Shown here one piece after another: positions 38,537-51,900 of a stretch of 64,000 bases of DNA (its first letter is position 1; every line of letters starts with the position of its first letter). The notes beneath the pieces are model-generated. The model had not been told where the DNA came from. It saw only the letters and a program-made list of their open reading frames with translations, and did no database searches. Position numbers and translations under genes: made by a program. The DNA is from Wuchereria bancrofti. Its lineage: Eukaryota; Nematoda; Chromadorea; Rhabditida; Onchocercidae. The stretch is from positions 9,151,099-9,215,098 of the forward strand of contig SSBO01000012.1 of NCBI GenBank assembly GCA_005281725.1, in the 5' to 3' direction.

Positions 38537-41500
38537 CATATGTATTGACATTTTGATGTTGACAAAGATCATTTTTCAAAACTTTTTTCGTAAATGTCAA
38601 AAACGATTAAATGCTTAGGTCTGATTTCAAGAAAAAAGATAAACTTAAATTAAAATTTTAAATAAATATTTGTAAAACTTACCTTTTTTTGAATATTTTT
38701 TGTAGTGTATTATTCAATAAATACTGGAATAAAGATTTTAATTTAAAATAGGTTGAAATTTAAAATTAAAAACGATGGAAATAATAAAATGAAACTCACG
38801 ATAGTACTAATAAATAATACAAAAATATTTCGCTTTATTTTTTGCAATTATTGCATATTATATGTACAGTGCTGTAAATAATAATAAATATATGAAATCA
38901 AGATTTGATTAATCAAGTGTAAGTTAAAATTGACTGTGAATAGATTTGATTAGAATTATCACATTATCAAAATTACTAAAGCCAATTTAACAATTTAATA
39001 AGATGATTTTTTTCAAACAATTGTTATTGAATCAAAAAAATTTTTAAAAATAAATATTATTATTATTACAATACCTGTTTAATTAGTATTAGCAGTAAAT
39101 TATAAATATCACGTTCTATCTGCTCTATCAGCAATTTGAATTCCATTTTATCATCGGATTTATTGACAACAAATCTTTTATTTGGTGCAAATTAAAAAGA
39201 AAAATAATTCAATAATTTGTCGAAATTTCTTCTACTACTATCATTGCAGTTAAAGTTGATAAAAAGAGTGAATTTCGGAAATGTTAGAAATTTCGTAAAA
39301 TTCTACTTTCTATTAAATATTCACTTTATACAAGCATAAGTGTCAGATAATATCTAGTCGGTAAATGATAAACAAATAACAATGATATGAAATTTTGTAA
39401 AACTGAGCGAAAAAAGTTGATTACATCATAACAAATTTTAACGGAAAAAAATTCATTGATTTTTGATCAGTGCGTTTGTTTTCGTCTAATGATTTCCTTA
39501 GTTTATTTATTTGTTGTTGTAATTTATCAGTTTTACTACATTAGCACCGAAAATTGAATATGTTATTAAATTTTTCTTTCATTTGTACAAATTTTAGAAA
39601 AACAATAATAATAAGCAAAGACAATATTTCTTTTTTAATTATCAAAAATAATCAGTTGCAGAAGAAAAAAATACTTTTCGTTTGTCTGTGCAACCATAAT
39701 ATATTGAAAGATTTTATGGAAAAAAACGAAAACGACATGAAACGATAAAAAGATTGTTGAAAATTAAGTCATGCTCGTAAATTTGTTTATGTTTCAATTT
39801 TTTTTAACAAACATCAAAAAACAAATTGTTATTCACTTATTTAAACGTTTTTACATTTGAATTAGTAAAAATTGTTGATTGTTTTCTTGAATTGAGAAGT
39901 ATAATGAATGTAGGTAATATAAAATAATATAATTAAATTAAAAAGAAATTCATTGCGTTCCATAAAAGACTTAAAATTGCATAGTTATGAAAAATTTTTC
40001 ATCTCTGCAGTTATTTATTTAAAAAAGAAAAAAAAGACAATGAATCAGGAAATGTAATTTGTCGAAATTTTGCAAACCAATTTTTATTTAAACCTTAATA
40101 TTGGTATTTTTCATCTCCATACACAATTTCTTTTTTTTAGTATTAACTTATATTATCTAGATTTTTTAATATAAACTTAAATTACCTACTAGTATTACTC
40201 ATATAAATTTGCAAATTATTTTTAAGTAACGATTATTATTAAATCACACTTCGTGTTGTTCTTTCATTTTTATCTTTCCAATACCTCCCAAATTATCTAA
40301 AAGTAGAAAATTTATCATTATCACTTTATCATTTTATCATTATCAGCCAAGAGTTCAGGTAGTCGAATCATACATTCTTCCCATTTTCTCTTTGATTACA
40401 ATTTCTAACATTTGAAAGAAAAACGGAGACAGAGACAGAAACAAAGACAAGGGTAAAGGAAATAGAAAAAAGATTTTTTTTAAATTATTAATTCAAAAAA
40501 GAAAATTAAAAAAAATTGATAAAATGGATTAAAAAATTATTTGATGAATAAATTGACAATAAAATATTGAATTACTAGCGTCTATTATCAATATTCTACT
40601 GTTTATTTATAAATATTCCATTGTTTATTTAAATACAATTCCTTTATTTCTGTCACATCTGTTAAATATGATAGTAATCATTTGTTACATCAATGATTGC
40701 ATTTGTTCAAACTTATAAGTTTTATTTTTTCTTTTTTTTTGTGTAAATTTATAACAGAAGAATACATTAATGAATTGTATTCATAAATATCATATCAAAT
40801 AATTGCATCATAAATTTCATATATCGAATAAAATGATAGGAAAATGATCATTTTTGCACCGTTATATGAAAAGAAATTTTTAATACAATACATGCAATAC
40901 GTATAAATTTGCAATAAATTTAACCTTTTTTTGTTCGTGGAATTTAAAATGATAAAAGATTATGAAAAATGATAAATTCATTTGTAAATTTAACATTTAT
41001 CACACACACAAAAAAAGAAAAAAGAAAGAGAAAAAATTTTACACAATATTTGATGCTTATTACTAATTTGATAATTTTGAATAAATGGAAAAAAAATTGC
41101 TTAAAATCATCTCTTAAATCATTTAAATACATTTGAGATTTTTCAAAAAAAAAAAAATTTTTTTTTGTTAAACTAGATATTAAGTAAAAATTTGATTGAA
41201 AGGATGAAAAAAATTTTAGCTCAAAAATGTTTTTTATGCTTATTTAAAACGAATATTTTAAATAAGCACAAAAAACAAATGCATTAACATTAAAAGAGAT
41301 TATATAATAAAATGTTTCAATTTTTTTCCTTTCCCCTTCTTTTTTTTCCAATAGATAAAAAGAATTAATGAATTATGCATGCATTTGAAAAAATATTTTA
41401 GTTATTAATCAAAAAAATTTTTGCATGATTCATCATCAGAACAAAATATTGATGGAAGAATTTCGAAAATTGATAACTTTTTTACAATTGGAATAATCTA

Positions 41501-41643
41501 AGGTATGGATGTTAGCATTTTAAATTTTAAGTAAATATTTCACGTAAACCAGTGTTACTACTCTACTTTTTGGTTATATCACTTGTTATCAGTAACGATA
41601 GTTTAGTTCGTCGGTAGGATATGCTTTGTCTTCTGAAGCGAGA

Positions 41644-41658
41644 TTAATAATAATAATA

Positions 41659-41691
<33 letters not shown>

Positions 41692-41740
41692 ATAATAATA
41701 GTAATAATAATAACAGTGATAATAATAATAGCAATAATAT
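41644..41740. repeat. (AAT)n trinucleotide microsatellite
   Basis: About 30 units of AAT/TAA with scattered substitutions (agt, aac, agc) inside intergenic DNA. Confidence 0.9.
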
Positions 41741-43566
41741 ATAAGTGCCATTATACATAATCAGAAAAAGAAGGAAGAAAAAATTTTGTAATACAAATTT
41801 ATCCAGTTTTAAATAAAAGTTGTTTGAATAATTCTATCGATTATTTTACAAATTGCATTATGTAAACAATAAACCATTTACTTTTTATGGAAAAGATTGA
41901 CATAATGACACTTTCTTTCATTTCTTCCTCATCCAGTTTTCTTTAATATTTTGAAAAACAAAAACAACAAAAAAAGGCGAAGGATAAAAAAAAATGGAAA
42001 AAGTGAGATGATTCAGCTTTAAAATGGAACTTCCTGTCTGAACAAAGTTGTGACGCCTATTTCAATTTTTTCATTTTTTTTTTTCGATATCAAACGAAGA
42101 ATTATTTTATCTATTTTTCTTTACGTTTTTTATTCCTTGTTTATCAAACATTTCACACATACACATTTTGATAATATCCATGAAGCAGAGATGGGCATTA
42201 AAATGATAAAAAAAATGACAAGTGATAGCATTTGTGGATGAGAAATGGCTAACCTTTTCTTTCTCTGTGCATATTTTTGAAAAAAGAAAAAATTAAAAAA
42301 CGAAATGAAAAAATGATTCAATAAAAAAAAGAGCAAAATGGGTTTCTTATTCATATATTCTAAAAAAAAACAATACAAATGCAGAAGCTTTTATGAAGTT
42401 TATCATTTTTGCCTTTTCCTAGTTAAATTATAATTTTCCATCAATTCTCTTTTTTTTTCTCTCGCATTCTCTATCCTTCTAATATAAATTGTTGGATAAT
42501 TTAGTTAATTATTAATTAGCAGTATTTACGAAATTTTCATTGGAAAATTGAAATAAAAAGTTTTAAATGAGAAAATTTATTTGAATTGGATAATACTGGT
42601 GTTAAATGGAAGAGATTTTTAAATGAAATCTTTCAGTTGATTAAATTAGCAAATAAGCATTAATTGATTGTTTGGCAATTAATAGAATTTCATTTGATAT
42701 GATGACTGTAACATTGCTGATAGATTTTAGGAAATTTATTCATCAAAATTTCATCATAAAAGTTTCCTTTTTTTTTGTCCAAAAATTTATATTGCCAAGG
42801 GAAATAGGTGAAGAAAGAGAAAAATTTGCAAAGAGAATTGTAATTTCAATAGAAAAAGGCAAAATTGAATTGATGTAACCAATTATCGATAAGCTTAGAT
42901 TATTTTTGACTGAAAGCAATCAATAGATGAATGATTTTCAATGACTGCTTAATATTTGTAAATGTTTTGAATCGTTCAAAAATCTGAATACTGTCTGGAA
43001 AAATCAATTAATCATTATTTGCAAAAATGTCTTCTATGTTTGTCGGCTAACCGTTCAAACATCCGTTTGTTTGCTTCTTTAATTTTACTTTTCACTCATC
43101 AGGTAGAGGGAACATTTGTTTCCATTTATTTTTCATCCACTTTAATTTCACTCTTCCCTCTGCATCATTATTCATATGAATAATACTTTTATAATGAATA
43201 TTTTTCCAATTATTTTATCGTTGTATTGTAAGTTATTCAGGATGTTCTTTTTTTTGAGTAATTTATTTTTTTCGGCAACATTCTTGAGACATTTTCCATC
43301 CTTCATCTTCACAAGAACAAGAAATCCAACAGTTTTAATGCAAAAAACAAAAAAAAAGTGTGGAAATTTAATAAATTGTCTCTCTTCTGTACATTTATTC
43401 AAGTTCCGGAATATATTCAAAAAATTTTACCTAGCTTAGAATCATTCATTTATGGACATTCTGGAATGATTTATGAGATGAGATTTTTTCAACCCTCTAA
43501 TAGTTGATCAGAAATGTGCTTCAAAATTTCGAGATTGGAACAAGATGAAATGAGTCAATCATCTTA

Positions 43567-43725
43567 CAAATTCTTTTCAAACGCATTTTGCTCTATGATA
43601 CATTCCAGAATTTCTTGTTTCCCGTCGACCTCTTTCTGTGTTTGCTTTATTTTCGAGGCAATTTCGAGTGGTATCAAAGTTTTAGGAACCAGTGATTTTC
43701 AGAATTGCTCCAATCTGCACAATTC
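43567..43725 (-). pseudogene. Short coding-like exon or gene relic
   Basis: A 53-codon open stretch follows a possible acceptor (TATTTAG) and ends at TAA 43564-43566. It reads ENHWFLKTLIPLEIASKIKQ, then TQKEVDGKQEILECIIEQNA: amphipathic, with balanced composition unlike the AT-rich noise around it. A weakly similar stretch at about 44035-44125 contains stops. No partner exons were found, so this is either a gene relic or a lone exon of something I cannot assemble. The family is not recognised. Confidence 0.25.
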
Positions 43726-45929
43726 TAAATATAAGGTACAAATGAATGAAGTTGTACGGGAAAAGAATAAGGTTTAAAAGTTAAAAAGATGGACAAAGTG
43801 TAGAGTAAGTGAAGTCATGAAAATCTCAAATCTTCAAAATCAAATAATTGCGAAATTCAAAGGGTCATAGAGCAGGTTGATCACAGAAGATGATGTCGAT
43901 AACGTAGTGCAGAAGTGAGAAAAGCCACATAACTCACGAACGTAAAAATTAGAAATTATGAAGTTTAAAAAAAAAAATGTAGCAAAAGGAAAGAATTTGA
44001 GAGTCTGGTGTTCGATAGTTAACTTCATAACAAGTTCCAGAATATCGATTTACGTTTCACATGCTTTTTTTATTTGGTTATTTATTCAACGGACAATTTC
44101 AAACGTGTCTCAATGAAACTCCCCACAAACAACAATACATGAGATGAAACTCTTCCATGAACAACTAACAGTCAGTTTGATGCAAATATGATTAGAACTA
44201 GATTAACTAAACCATGGTTACAGCTAAGAACAAATGAATCAAACGCTTAGTAGTAATCAGATATTTAGATGAAGCTAATAAATGATATGATAATGATATC
44301 AAATATCCTAAGCGAATAGAAGAAATTTGATATAATATCATATTTCTTAGGTTTCACATTTGGATCAATTTAAAGAATAACAAGAAAAAATTTTTGTGAA
44401 TTAATTCATTACTAAAAGATAAACTAAACTAAACCTTTTTTAAAAAACAATCATAAAATTTAACAACAATTATACAAGATTCATTGGTACAATTTTAAAA
44501 ATCAATTTTCAGTATAATCAAATACTTCTACTAATTAAGCTAAGAATGATTAAGCTCCCTCAAAATTAATTAATTAATACAACTATTACATTATCTTTCA
44601 ATGAAAATAACAACAACCGCTATTTACTGGACGGCCTTCCATTGCTTTATCAAAATTTAGTGCGGTATCACGTCAAACGGTTTTAAAGTGAGTGAAGCGC
44701 ATTTGGCTCCTTTCCAAAGGTACTCTTTAAACGAGTGAGTGCTGGAGAGGCAAAGAAAAGTTTCTATGATTGATTTACGTGGAAAGGCGTCATCACTGTC
44801 AACGTGTGAAGGTTTTGAAGAAGATTGTGTCAGATATAACTTTTGTTAATCAAAAATTACCTTTTCTTCTTTCTTTCTCTCTTTCTCTCTCCCTTCCTTT
44901 TTCTTATTTCTTTGCTGTCATTAAGCAACTAGAAGGTAAATTTTCTTTTAGCCTTTAGAAATCAATTATAATGTTGATATAGAGGAATGACAATCGCTGA
45001 ATGATAATGGATCATTACAAAATTCTGCCTGCATCATTTGCATCGTTGGTTAGCATTACTTTAATTTTTGTCACCATTTAATGGCTGGAAATTCCACTAT
45101 TTCATTTGATTTTATATCAGATAGTTACATATCCTGGTTAGTCTCTTGATCTTGGTTGATTTGCTAAAGAAAAAAAAAGAAAAAATGATAACATTTCAGA
45201 AAGGGAAAAGAATGGTCCAGAACTGTTGATTTTTATGCCTCTTCCTCATCCACATATATTTCAGGCTTTCTTTGATGAGTCTCATATTGATTAGTCTGAG
45301 GTTATCCAAGGATTTCTTGAAGTGCAGAGATAGAGAGAGGAAAGGAGAGAAAAAGGATAAAAGGATTAATGGTCACTCAAATTTCTCAATTACATTAATT
45401 AGCACGTTTGATTCATAGAAAATTGTGGAACACATTAACCTGTTTGGTCCACATCGTTCGTTATTTGTCGTTTAGTAATTGTAATATAAAGATAATAAGA
45501 GTCGATGGCAGGATTATACAGGACGAATGTTGCATGATAAATTACGACCTCATCTGTTTCCGATGTCATCTGTCCATATTCACACCCTCATGGTCTTTGG
45601 ATTTTTTTCATTTCTTTTTGATTCATTGCATATGTGATGTGATTTCATATTCCATGACATTTACAATGTTTAAAAGTTTTCCGCGACGTAATTTGCGATG
45701 TAATTTGATCACTCAGTTGGTCTCGGGTTTACCTCTTTGTTTCTTTAAATTCAAATAATCTGAACCTCTTCAGGTTTTTCAGTTCTGGATGATGTTGGTT
45801 TAAAAGGAAAGATATAGAGCCGAACGTCTTGGGCTCTAACGTTAAGTGCTTTCACGTTGTGTGTTTACTGCAGTTCGCCTCCTTGGGGGCGGATCATTTG
45901 CATTGATTCGATATAGGAAAGTTTCTAGG

Positions 45930-45969
45930 GTGGTTAACGTGAGTTTCTGTTGGTTTTCACGTTAACCAC
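45930..45969 (+). promoter_or_regulatory. Perfect 13-bp hairpin in the wnk-1 5' leader
   Basis: GTGGTTAACGTGA (45930-45942) and TCACGTTAACCAC (45957-45969) are exact reverse complements around a 14-base loop. The stem ends 8 bases before the wnk-1 ATG at 45978. If transcribed it would form a stable stem close to the start codon; as DNA it could be a dimeric binding site. Either role is inferred. Confidence 0.6.
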
Positions 45970-45977
45970 TTCCAACA

Positions 45978-48900
45978 ATGGAGGACAAGGAAGCATCAGC
46001 AGAATGTCGTAAAACCAATGCAACGCAAGCCGGCTACCGCAAGCGTGTTATGCGTCGAGTTAACGAGGATTCACATACTCAAGAACCAGTAGCCAGGTTA
46101 GCTGGTGAATATGCTAGTTTATATTTAACTACTTGTATTTAATACTAATAGTGAACATTTTCCGGTTGGAGTGTTTCGTAAACAGGTAAAAATAAGTATT
46201 GAATATTTTACAGTTTTCATGATTTCGGATAATTCAAAACCGTCTTGATTATTACTCTGAATGCTTCGTGGTTTCTCGTTAATATGCGTAATCCACATCC
46301 GAAGTGGTATCACAGTCATTTTGAAAATAGACCATGTGAAACTCTGAATTTTATCTAATTGTCTTGTAATTTAATTTCTTAAATAATGCAAACTTTTGAA
46401 GAAGTCTGTTTGCTTAATATCTTTTTCACTTTAATTCCTAGAAAAAAAACACTCGTTTTTATCATATATGATGTAAATGTAGTTCACTACTTCGGTCATT
46501 TTATTCCTAACTTACCGTGAATACAGGTGCTCCGAAAATTGAGCCACGAACCTAGTAATGGTAACAGTAGCTTTCAACTTTTTCACAATTAAATGGAAAT
46601 GTTACTGCTAATCTAGGTAAGTGCGTTTAACCTATCACTGTAATTACAGAAGGTTCGGTTGATCATGCTCCCAACTGTGGTTACTTCTGGAAGAGCTGAA
46701 GGTCTGTACTAATATCATCTACATAACTAAACGAAAATAGTTTGAACAGTGAAGTGGAAGTTGCAGTTATTGCTAGGAATAAGTAGTGGAAAAAAAATGC
46801 TAACCAGTCAGTCTCTGAATGTCCATTTCTGTTCGTTTTAATAACCAAACATTCCACTTCTGAACAAATTTCAAGAAATGCGGTTAGCGTTGGGCAAAGC
46901 AATTTTAAATTTATACACCATACGCATCAAACTTTTTTTTTGTGACATAGTATGTGTATAGAATTAATAAAGGGATTTTAAAATATTTTCATGGGTTAAA
47001 TCTTTTCTACTGCGTCAGAAAAGACAAAAGTCATAAATGGGGACAATTTTTTGGTACAGCCAAGCAGATCCGAACTATCATTTGGATGATTTTCATTTTT
47101 TTTCCTTCCTAAGAACTCTGAAAATTTATTTAAGAGTTCAGTTTTCGTCAGTGCTAATTTCCAAACATTACTTCACCACAAATAATTATTGAAATGAATA
47201 TTTTCGTTTCGAATCCTTGACTTTTCGGTTACAATTTTAGGGTAATTTCCCTAAAATTACCCCCAAAAACTGCTTAGCTATGATTGGACACTATCTTACA
47301 TGCGGACGAGAACTCATCTGTTGATAATAGTCCTGAACATATATTGAAACATTTCTTAAAATTTGCATAATATGCAAAATTTATCAGCAAAAGTTCTCCC
47401 TTATTAGTCATTAATCATTATTACATAAAAGTATGTCTGGAAGATGCCTTTCATCTTGCAACAATAGCAATACACATCTTTAAATATGCTTTAACGTTAG
47501 ATTGTTAATGGTCCATTTTTCTTCTTTGTTGAAATTAAGTGCATTTTATAAGAGTTTATGGCTAGCTTATCCGGTCCGAATCGCATTCTTGCCCTATTCA
47601 GCCAAAATTCCGGCAATTTTTTGTTGTCTTTGCTCTAGAAGACATGGTTAACAATGTGTTTTTTTTTTCATTCATTATATTTTTGATTGAGATTCCTTTT
47701 AAAGACTCATACTTCACAACTACCTCTGAGGAAATCAAAACAGGAGAACGTACGTTTATCAGAATCTAATATTTGTTCTTTCTATGAATAAAATAGAAAA
47801 ATTGATCATCATGTCCTTTCAATGACATGTCCAGTAATTTCATCCAATGACATATCCATCAAATTCATCCGTTTATTCTCCTAGACAGTTTTTTTTTTTT
47901 TTTTTTGCACTTTGGAAATGATCATTTACTGACAATTGCGTGCGTGTTAATCGTAATTCATTCTTTTTTTTTTGTATGTGTGTGCTTTATATTTAAAATA
48001 CATGGGTATATACAAATTCTGCCAGTTATGCTTCTGACTTGCTTTTGAAGGCAAAGAAACGACACCAAGCCTCGAACTTTCAATGACAGTGTATTAAGTG
48101 TATTACTGATCAAAATTGTTAAGGTCGAAAAATTAGTCAAGTCTCGTTGATCTTCTGGAAAATTACATCGCATTTCTATTTGGAGCATAATTCATTAAGA
48201 GTATCAGTTTGGCGAACTGAATGAATCGAAAATCCGATTTGTGGTGAAAGCTGATGAATTGACGATTGCTCTGGGGATTTTTGCCTATACTTATTGATCT
48301 TTTAAGGATTATTGGTTCATATTTTACCTCGAAGAAATGATAAAGAGCTGCATAAGGTTTAAATGAACTCATGGAAGTGAATTTAGAACACTCCTAAACT
48401 AGATGCAGCTTTCGGAAGCTCATGGTTTTCTAGAATGCAGCATAGGGCGTTATCAACAAAGCAAGATGATAGATGGACTAGAAGTAACAAAATAGTCTAT
48501 GCAGTTGGTGGCGGTATTTATAACATCGATAAGAAGCAACTTACCGACATAATTTTATTACTGCGCGTCTACTTTCAAGCTTAATGTCAGCTTTATGGTG
48601 AACAATTGCGAGTAATTTGTTTTTTTTTTTTCTTTTTTGATCATGATGACAACAACGATAAAATGAATCTAATCTCTTCGAATTTTAACAACCGCTTCCA
48701 ATTAATTTAATAGTTTCTAATTCTATAGCCATCTTCAACTTGATCAAGAATTCAAACCCGCTGGATATCATGGTATTCATTTTCTCACAATAATGCTGTG
48801 TTGTTCCATTCCTTTTTGTTAAACGTTCCTACCGGAGCCAATATTCATGGTTTAGAGATGTGAATAGAAGATATTTTTATATGGTTAGTTAATATTGCTT

Positions 48901-51900
48901 CTTAGCTATCCTCCCTTACACTTTCCAAATATCAATTATAGACTCCATATCTTTACTATTGAAGAAACCTGTTGTCAAGTCTCATCTAGATTATGCCTAT
49001 AAAGCCGCTGTTCTAGAGCCGGCTCCAAGTTTTTGGTCCTCTTTTTATCTATTTATCCATACTTTCTTAAGGTAAGGCTAAAGTTTAAGCTTAACAGCTT
49101 TGATCGACAAGCAGTGTTTTATAGTCTATTATTTCAGTTACAAACCTACTGGTGACATTGCTGGTGATATCATTCTACCTTACTCTTTGAAATGTCCGAG
49201 CTGTGTTTAAGCCGTGAGGAACTATGGGTTGAAGATCTCTCGTTTTTTCTTTCCTCTTGAGATCAGGATAACTGTTTTTTCACCAGTTTGTTGCTGCAAG
49301 TAGTAAATTTTAACCCTTTCGCCGGTGCTCTCTCTTAATTGCACCCATTGCTATGCTAACTTAAGTAACGCTATATGCCGGTAAGGACCCTGTTTAGAAA
49401 ATGGATAACTTTGTACTGTTTGTATCCTCTTCAGTCCGTGAAGTTATCAGCAATAGCTCTTAAAACTTTTGTCATTTTTTCTCATGTTTTAGAATTTGGA
49501 ATTTTTTGAATGCAATCCGCAATTACCAAAATCGCTCTACTCATGTAACAGGAATATAGGCGACAAGAAGTGTTTTAAATGGCGCAGTTTATCTTTGTGG
49601 TTGTTTATCTTTGCGGTTATTCCGCTGAAACTTTTATATAATAAATAAAGTCACTCGTTTTCCACCTATCTTTTATGTTGATGGAATTGATACACCTCCG
49701 AGTGGAGTCCTGCACTAATATCCTGAAACATCCCGCTTTTCACTCATGAAATACAGTCCCAACTTTAGCGATTCATTTTTTTAAGAAGATCGAGTTGAAA
49801 AAAAAAAGCGATGAATCGATAGTTATCAAATACTCGTATGTTGAAAGTGTACATGGGGAAAACAAAACCAAAGGTTGTAAATAGAATTGATGAAGTATTA
49901 TGTGTGCGCATGTGTCCTAGATATTTTATCGATAAAGCCATTTGGCTATCCATCATGGGCTAATTACTATTCATTAATATAAGTAACGTCTGTTAAAAAT
50001 TATTTAGGTTATCGGATTACCGGAATATTTCATTCTTCAAGCATCTGGTTGCTTCCGTTTATTTATATCTTCTTGTTTTATGTTAATGTTTGTCTAGCTG
50101 TTGTGATATAAGTGTATTGTTTTTCGTCTTATTTATGACTAGCTAAATTATAATCTTTAAATAGTTTGATATGAACTCAGTCAAGCTGATGCATATAGTT
50201 GGTTATTTAAGTGGCAAATGGGTTTATGTGGGAACTACCTTTTTTTCAGAAAGAAAAGTGAAGTCTATATGAATTCGTTTTAATATCAGAATTTTCTAAC
50301 GTTGCTAGTGATATATGATTTTCCTGTAAATTCTAGTAATAAGCATTTACCTGTCAATTTTTCTTGTCTTAGTGATAAGAATTGTGTATCTTCTAGATTC
50401 TGCAACACACCATCGAATAGGTAGGGCGAGGAATAATTTTGTTTTGTGATCGGTGAACTGTTATATATTGCTACTTATGTATTTATTGGCAACTAGAAAG
50501 AAAACTAAGCAAACTGATTTTAAAAGTAAATTCAGTTTTTGATATTTGTTTCCATATTTTCCATCGTCCAAAAATTGTATCTGTAGCAGTGATGATATAT
50601 TACTAGTAAGATATATACATTATTTATAATAGAACATATGTGATATTAAATGACATTAAATCATATATCCCAGTACTGAGAAATATTCTACAGAAATCCC
50701 TAACAGTATTCTATAATGGGAAATAATAATAACCTTGTAATCTCCTTTTTGCTTTTTTTTTTCAGGCTTTCTACCGTTTCCGTATTACTGTGATTTATTT
50801 CCTATTTATTATATCAAACCATCTGATAAGACCATTACACTTTGATGGGTCAATATCTGTTTGAATGATGTAGATTACACTCAAAAATCGCATTCAAAAA
50901 ATCATATAAAGATAAAATTCAGGGAAAAAAAAGATTGCTTTTCCCGAAACTGAGAATTATTTTCATTTGTATGAATAATCAGATGTAATGTTTATCATTA
51001 TCTTTTTGGATTTCTATATTTTTGTGCGTGTGTTTGTTATTAGCGCGCACATCCATACTACATCGCTGACCGTGGTAGTTATTGATGGTTTAATTTAATG
51101 GGTATAAGTCAAGTCTATAATTGTCACTTCCTGTTATTATGTGGAAATTAAGGTGAACTGTTTGAGTATTATTTGAGTATTTTTTGTTTTTTTTTTTTTG
51201 CTATTAGTTGCCCAAAGTATGAACTTTAATAATTCGAACTTTTATCGAATCATACAGTTTTATTTCTAACAAAAATTCAAGCATTCATTTTCCTACTTAC
51301 TACTGAAAAATAAACTCAATTCGATTTTTTCTTGCTTCATTTTTACACTTTTAAATTTGAAAAATCATCGTTCGTTTGTGTGGATCATTTATATTTTGTC
51401 TAGAAGAATTCGATTTTTAAAATTTTAGTTGTTTTTTAACCATTATTGCTTGTTTTCTAAATGTTTTTCCTGTAATTGTTTTTGTCGTTCCTGTCACCAG
51501 TGAGTGTATATCGTTGTTCATCAGCTAGATCTTAGGTTTTTTTTTCTTTTTTTCATCTTGGAAAAGTTTAGCACATCCGTAGCAAATCGAAGAGACACAG
51601 TACTGATATGTTGCAACCAAGAGATCAGGCAGTCCGAATTGGCAACAGATACTGTACTAAATGGTTGGACAGTTGTTGCTAAGCCTGGTTGTAGCATTTA
51701 ACGAAGTATCATTATTTTTGTTATGTGTCTGGTTGATGTATGTCCAAGCTATAAAAATACTGCAAAAGAAATTCGAACTTAAAATTACCAAGATGACGTT
51801 AGAGTAAAAGTTTGTCTAATTTCTATTAAATCGAAGGTTAATGAGCTTCGATATGGTATGGTTAAATGTATCAATTATCTATAATCAAGCTTTATGCTGA

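Larger units (their letters stand above)
36397..45977. other. Long intergenic region upstream of wnk-1
   Basis: About 9.6 kb with no convincing gene. It holds a gap with a duplicated flank (38146-38536), an AAT microsatellite (41644-41740), a short coding-like stretch (43567-43725, -) and the wnk-1 5' leader region. From about 44600 on, base composition is less AT-rich, like the wnk-1 gene itself, so undetected 5' exons or promoters of wnk-1 may lie there. Confidence 0.55.

Noticed and set aside
45408..45758. 116-codon open frame upstream of wnk-1
   Set aside because: No splice-site context, no recognisable domain, and hydrophobic, Cys- and Phe-rich composition as expected from T-rich DNA. 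Not supported as a gene.
51572..51652. Possible extra wnk-1 exon after the acceptor-like 'aaaagtttag'
   Set aside because: It would need to end in phase 2 to join the next exon at 52090, and no reasonable GT donor gives that phase.
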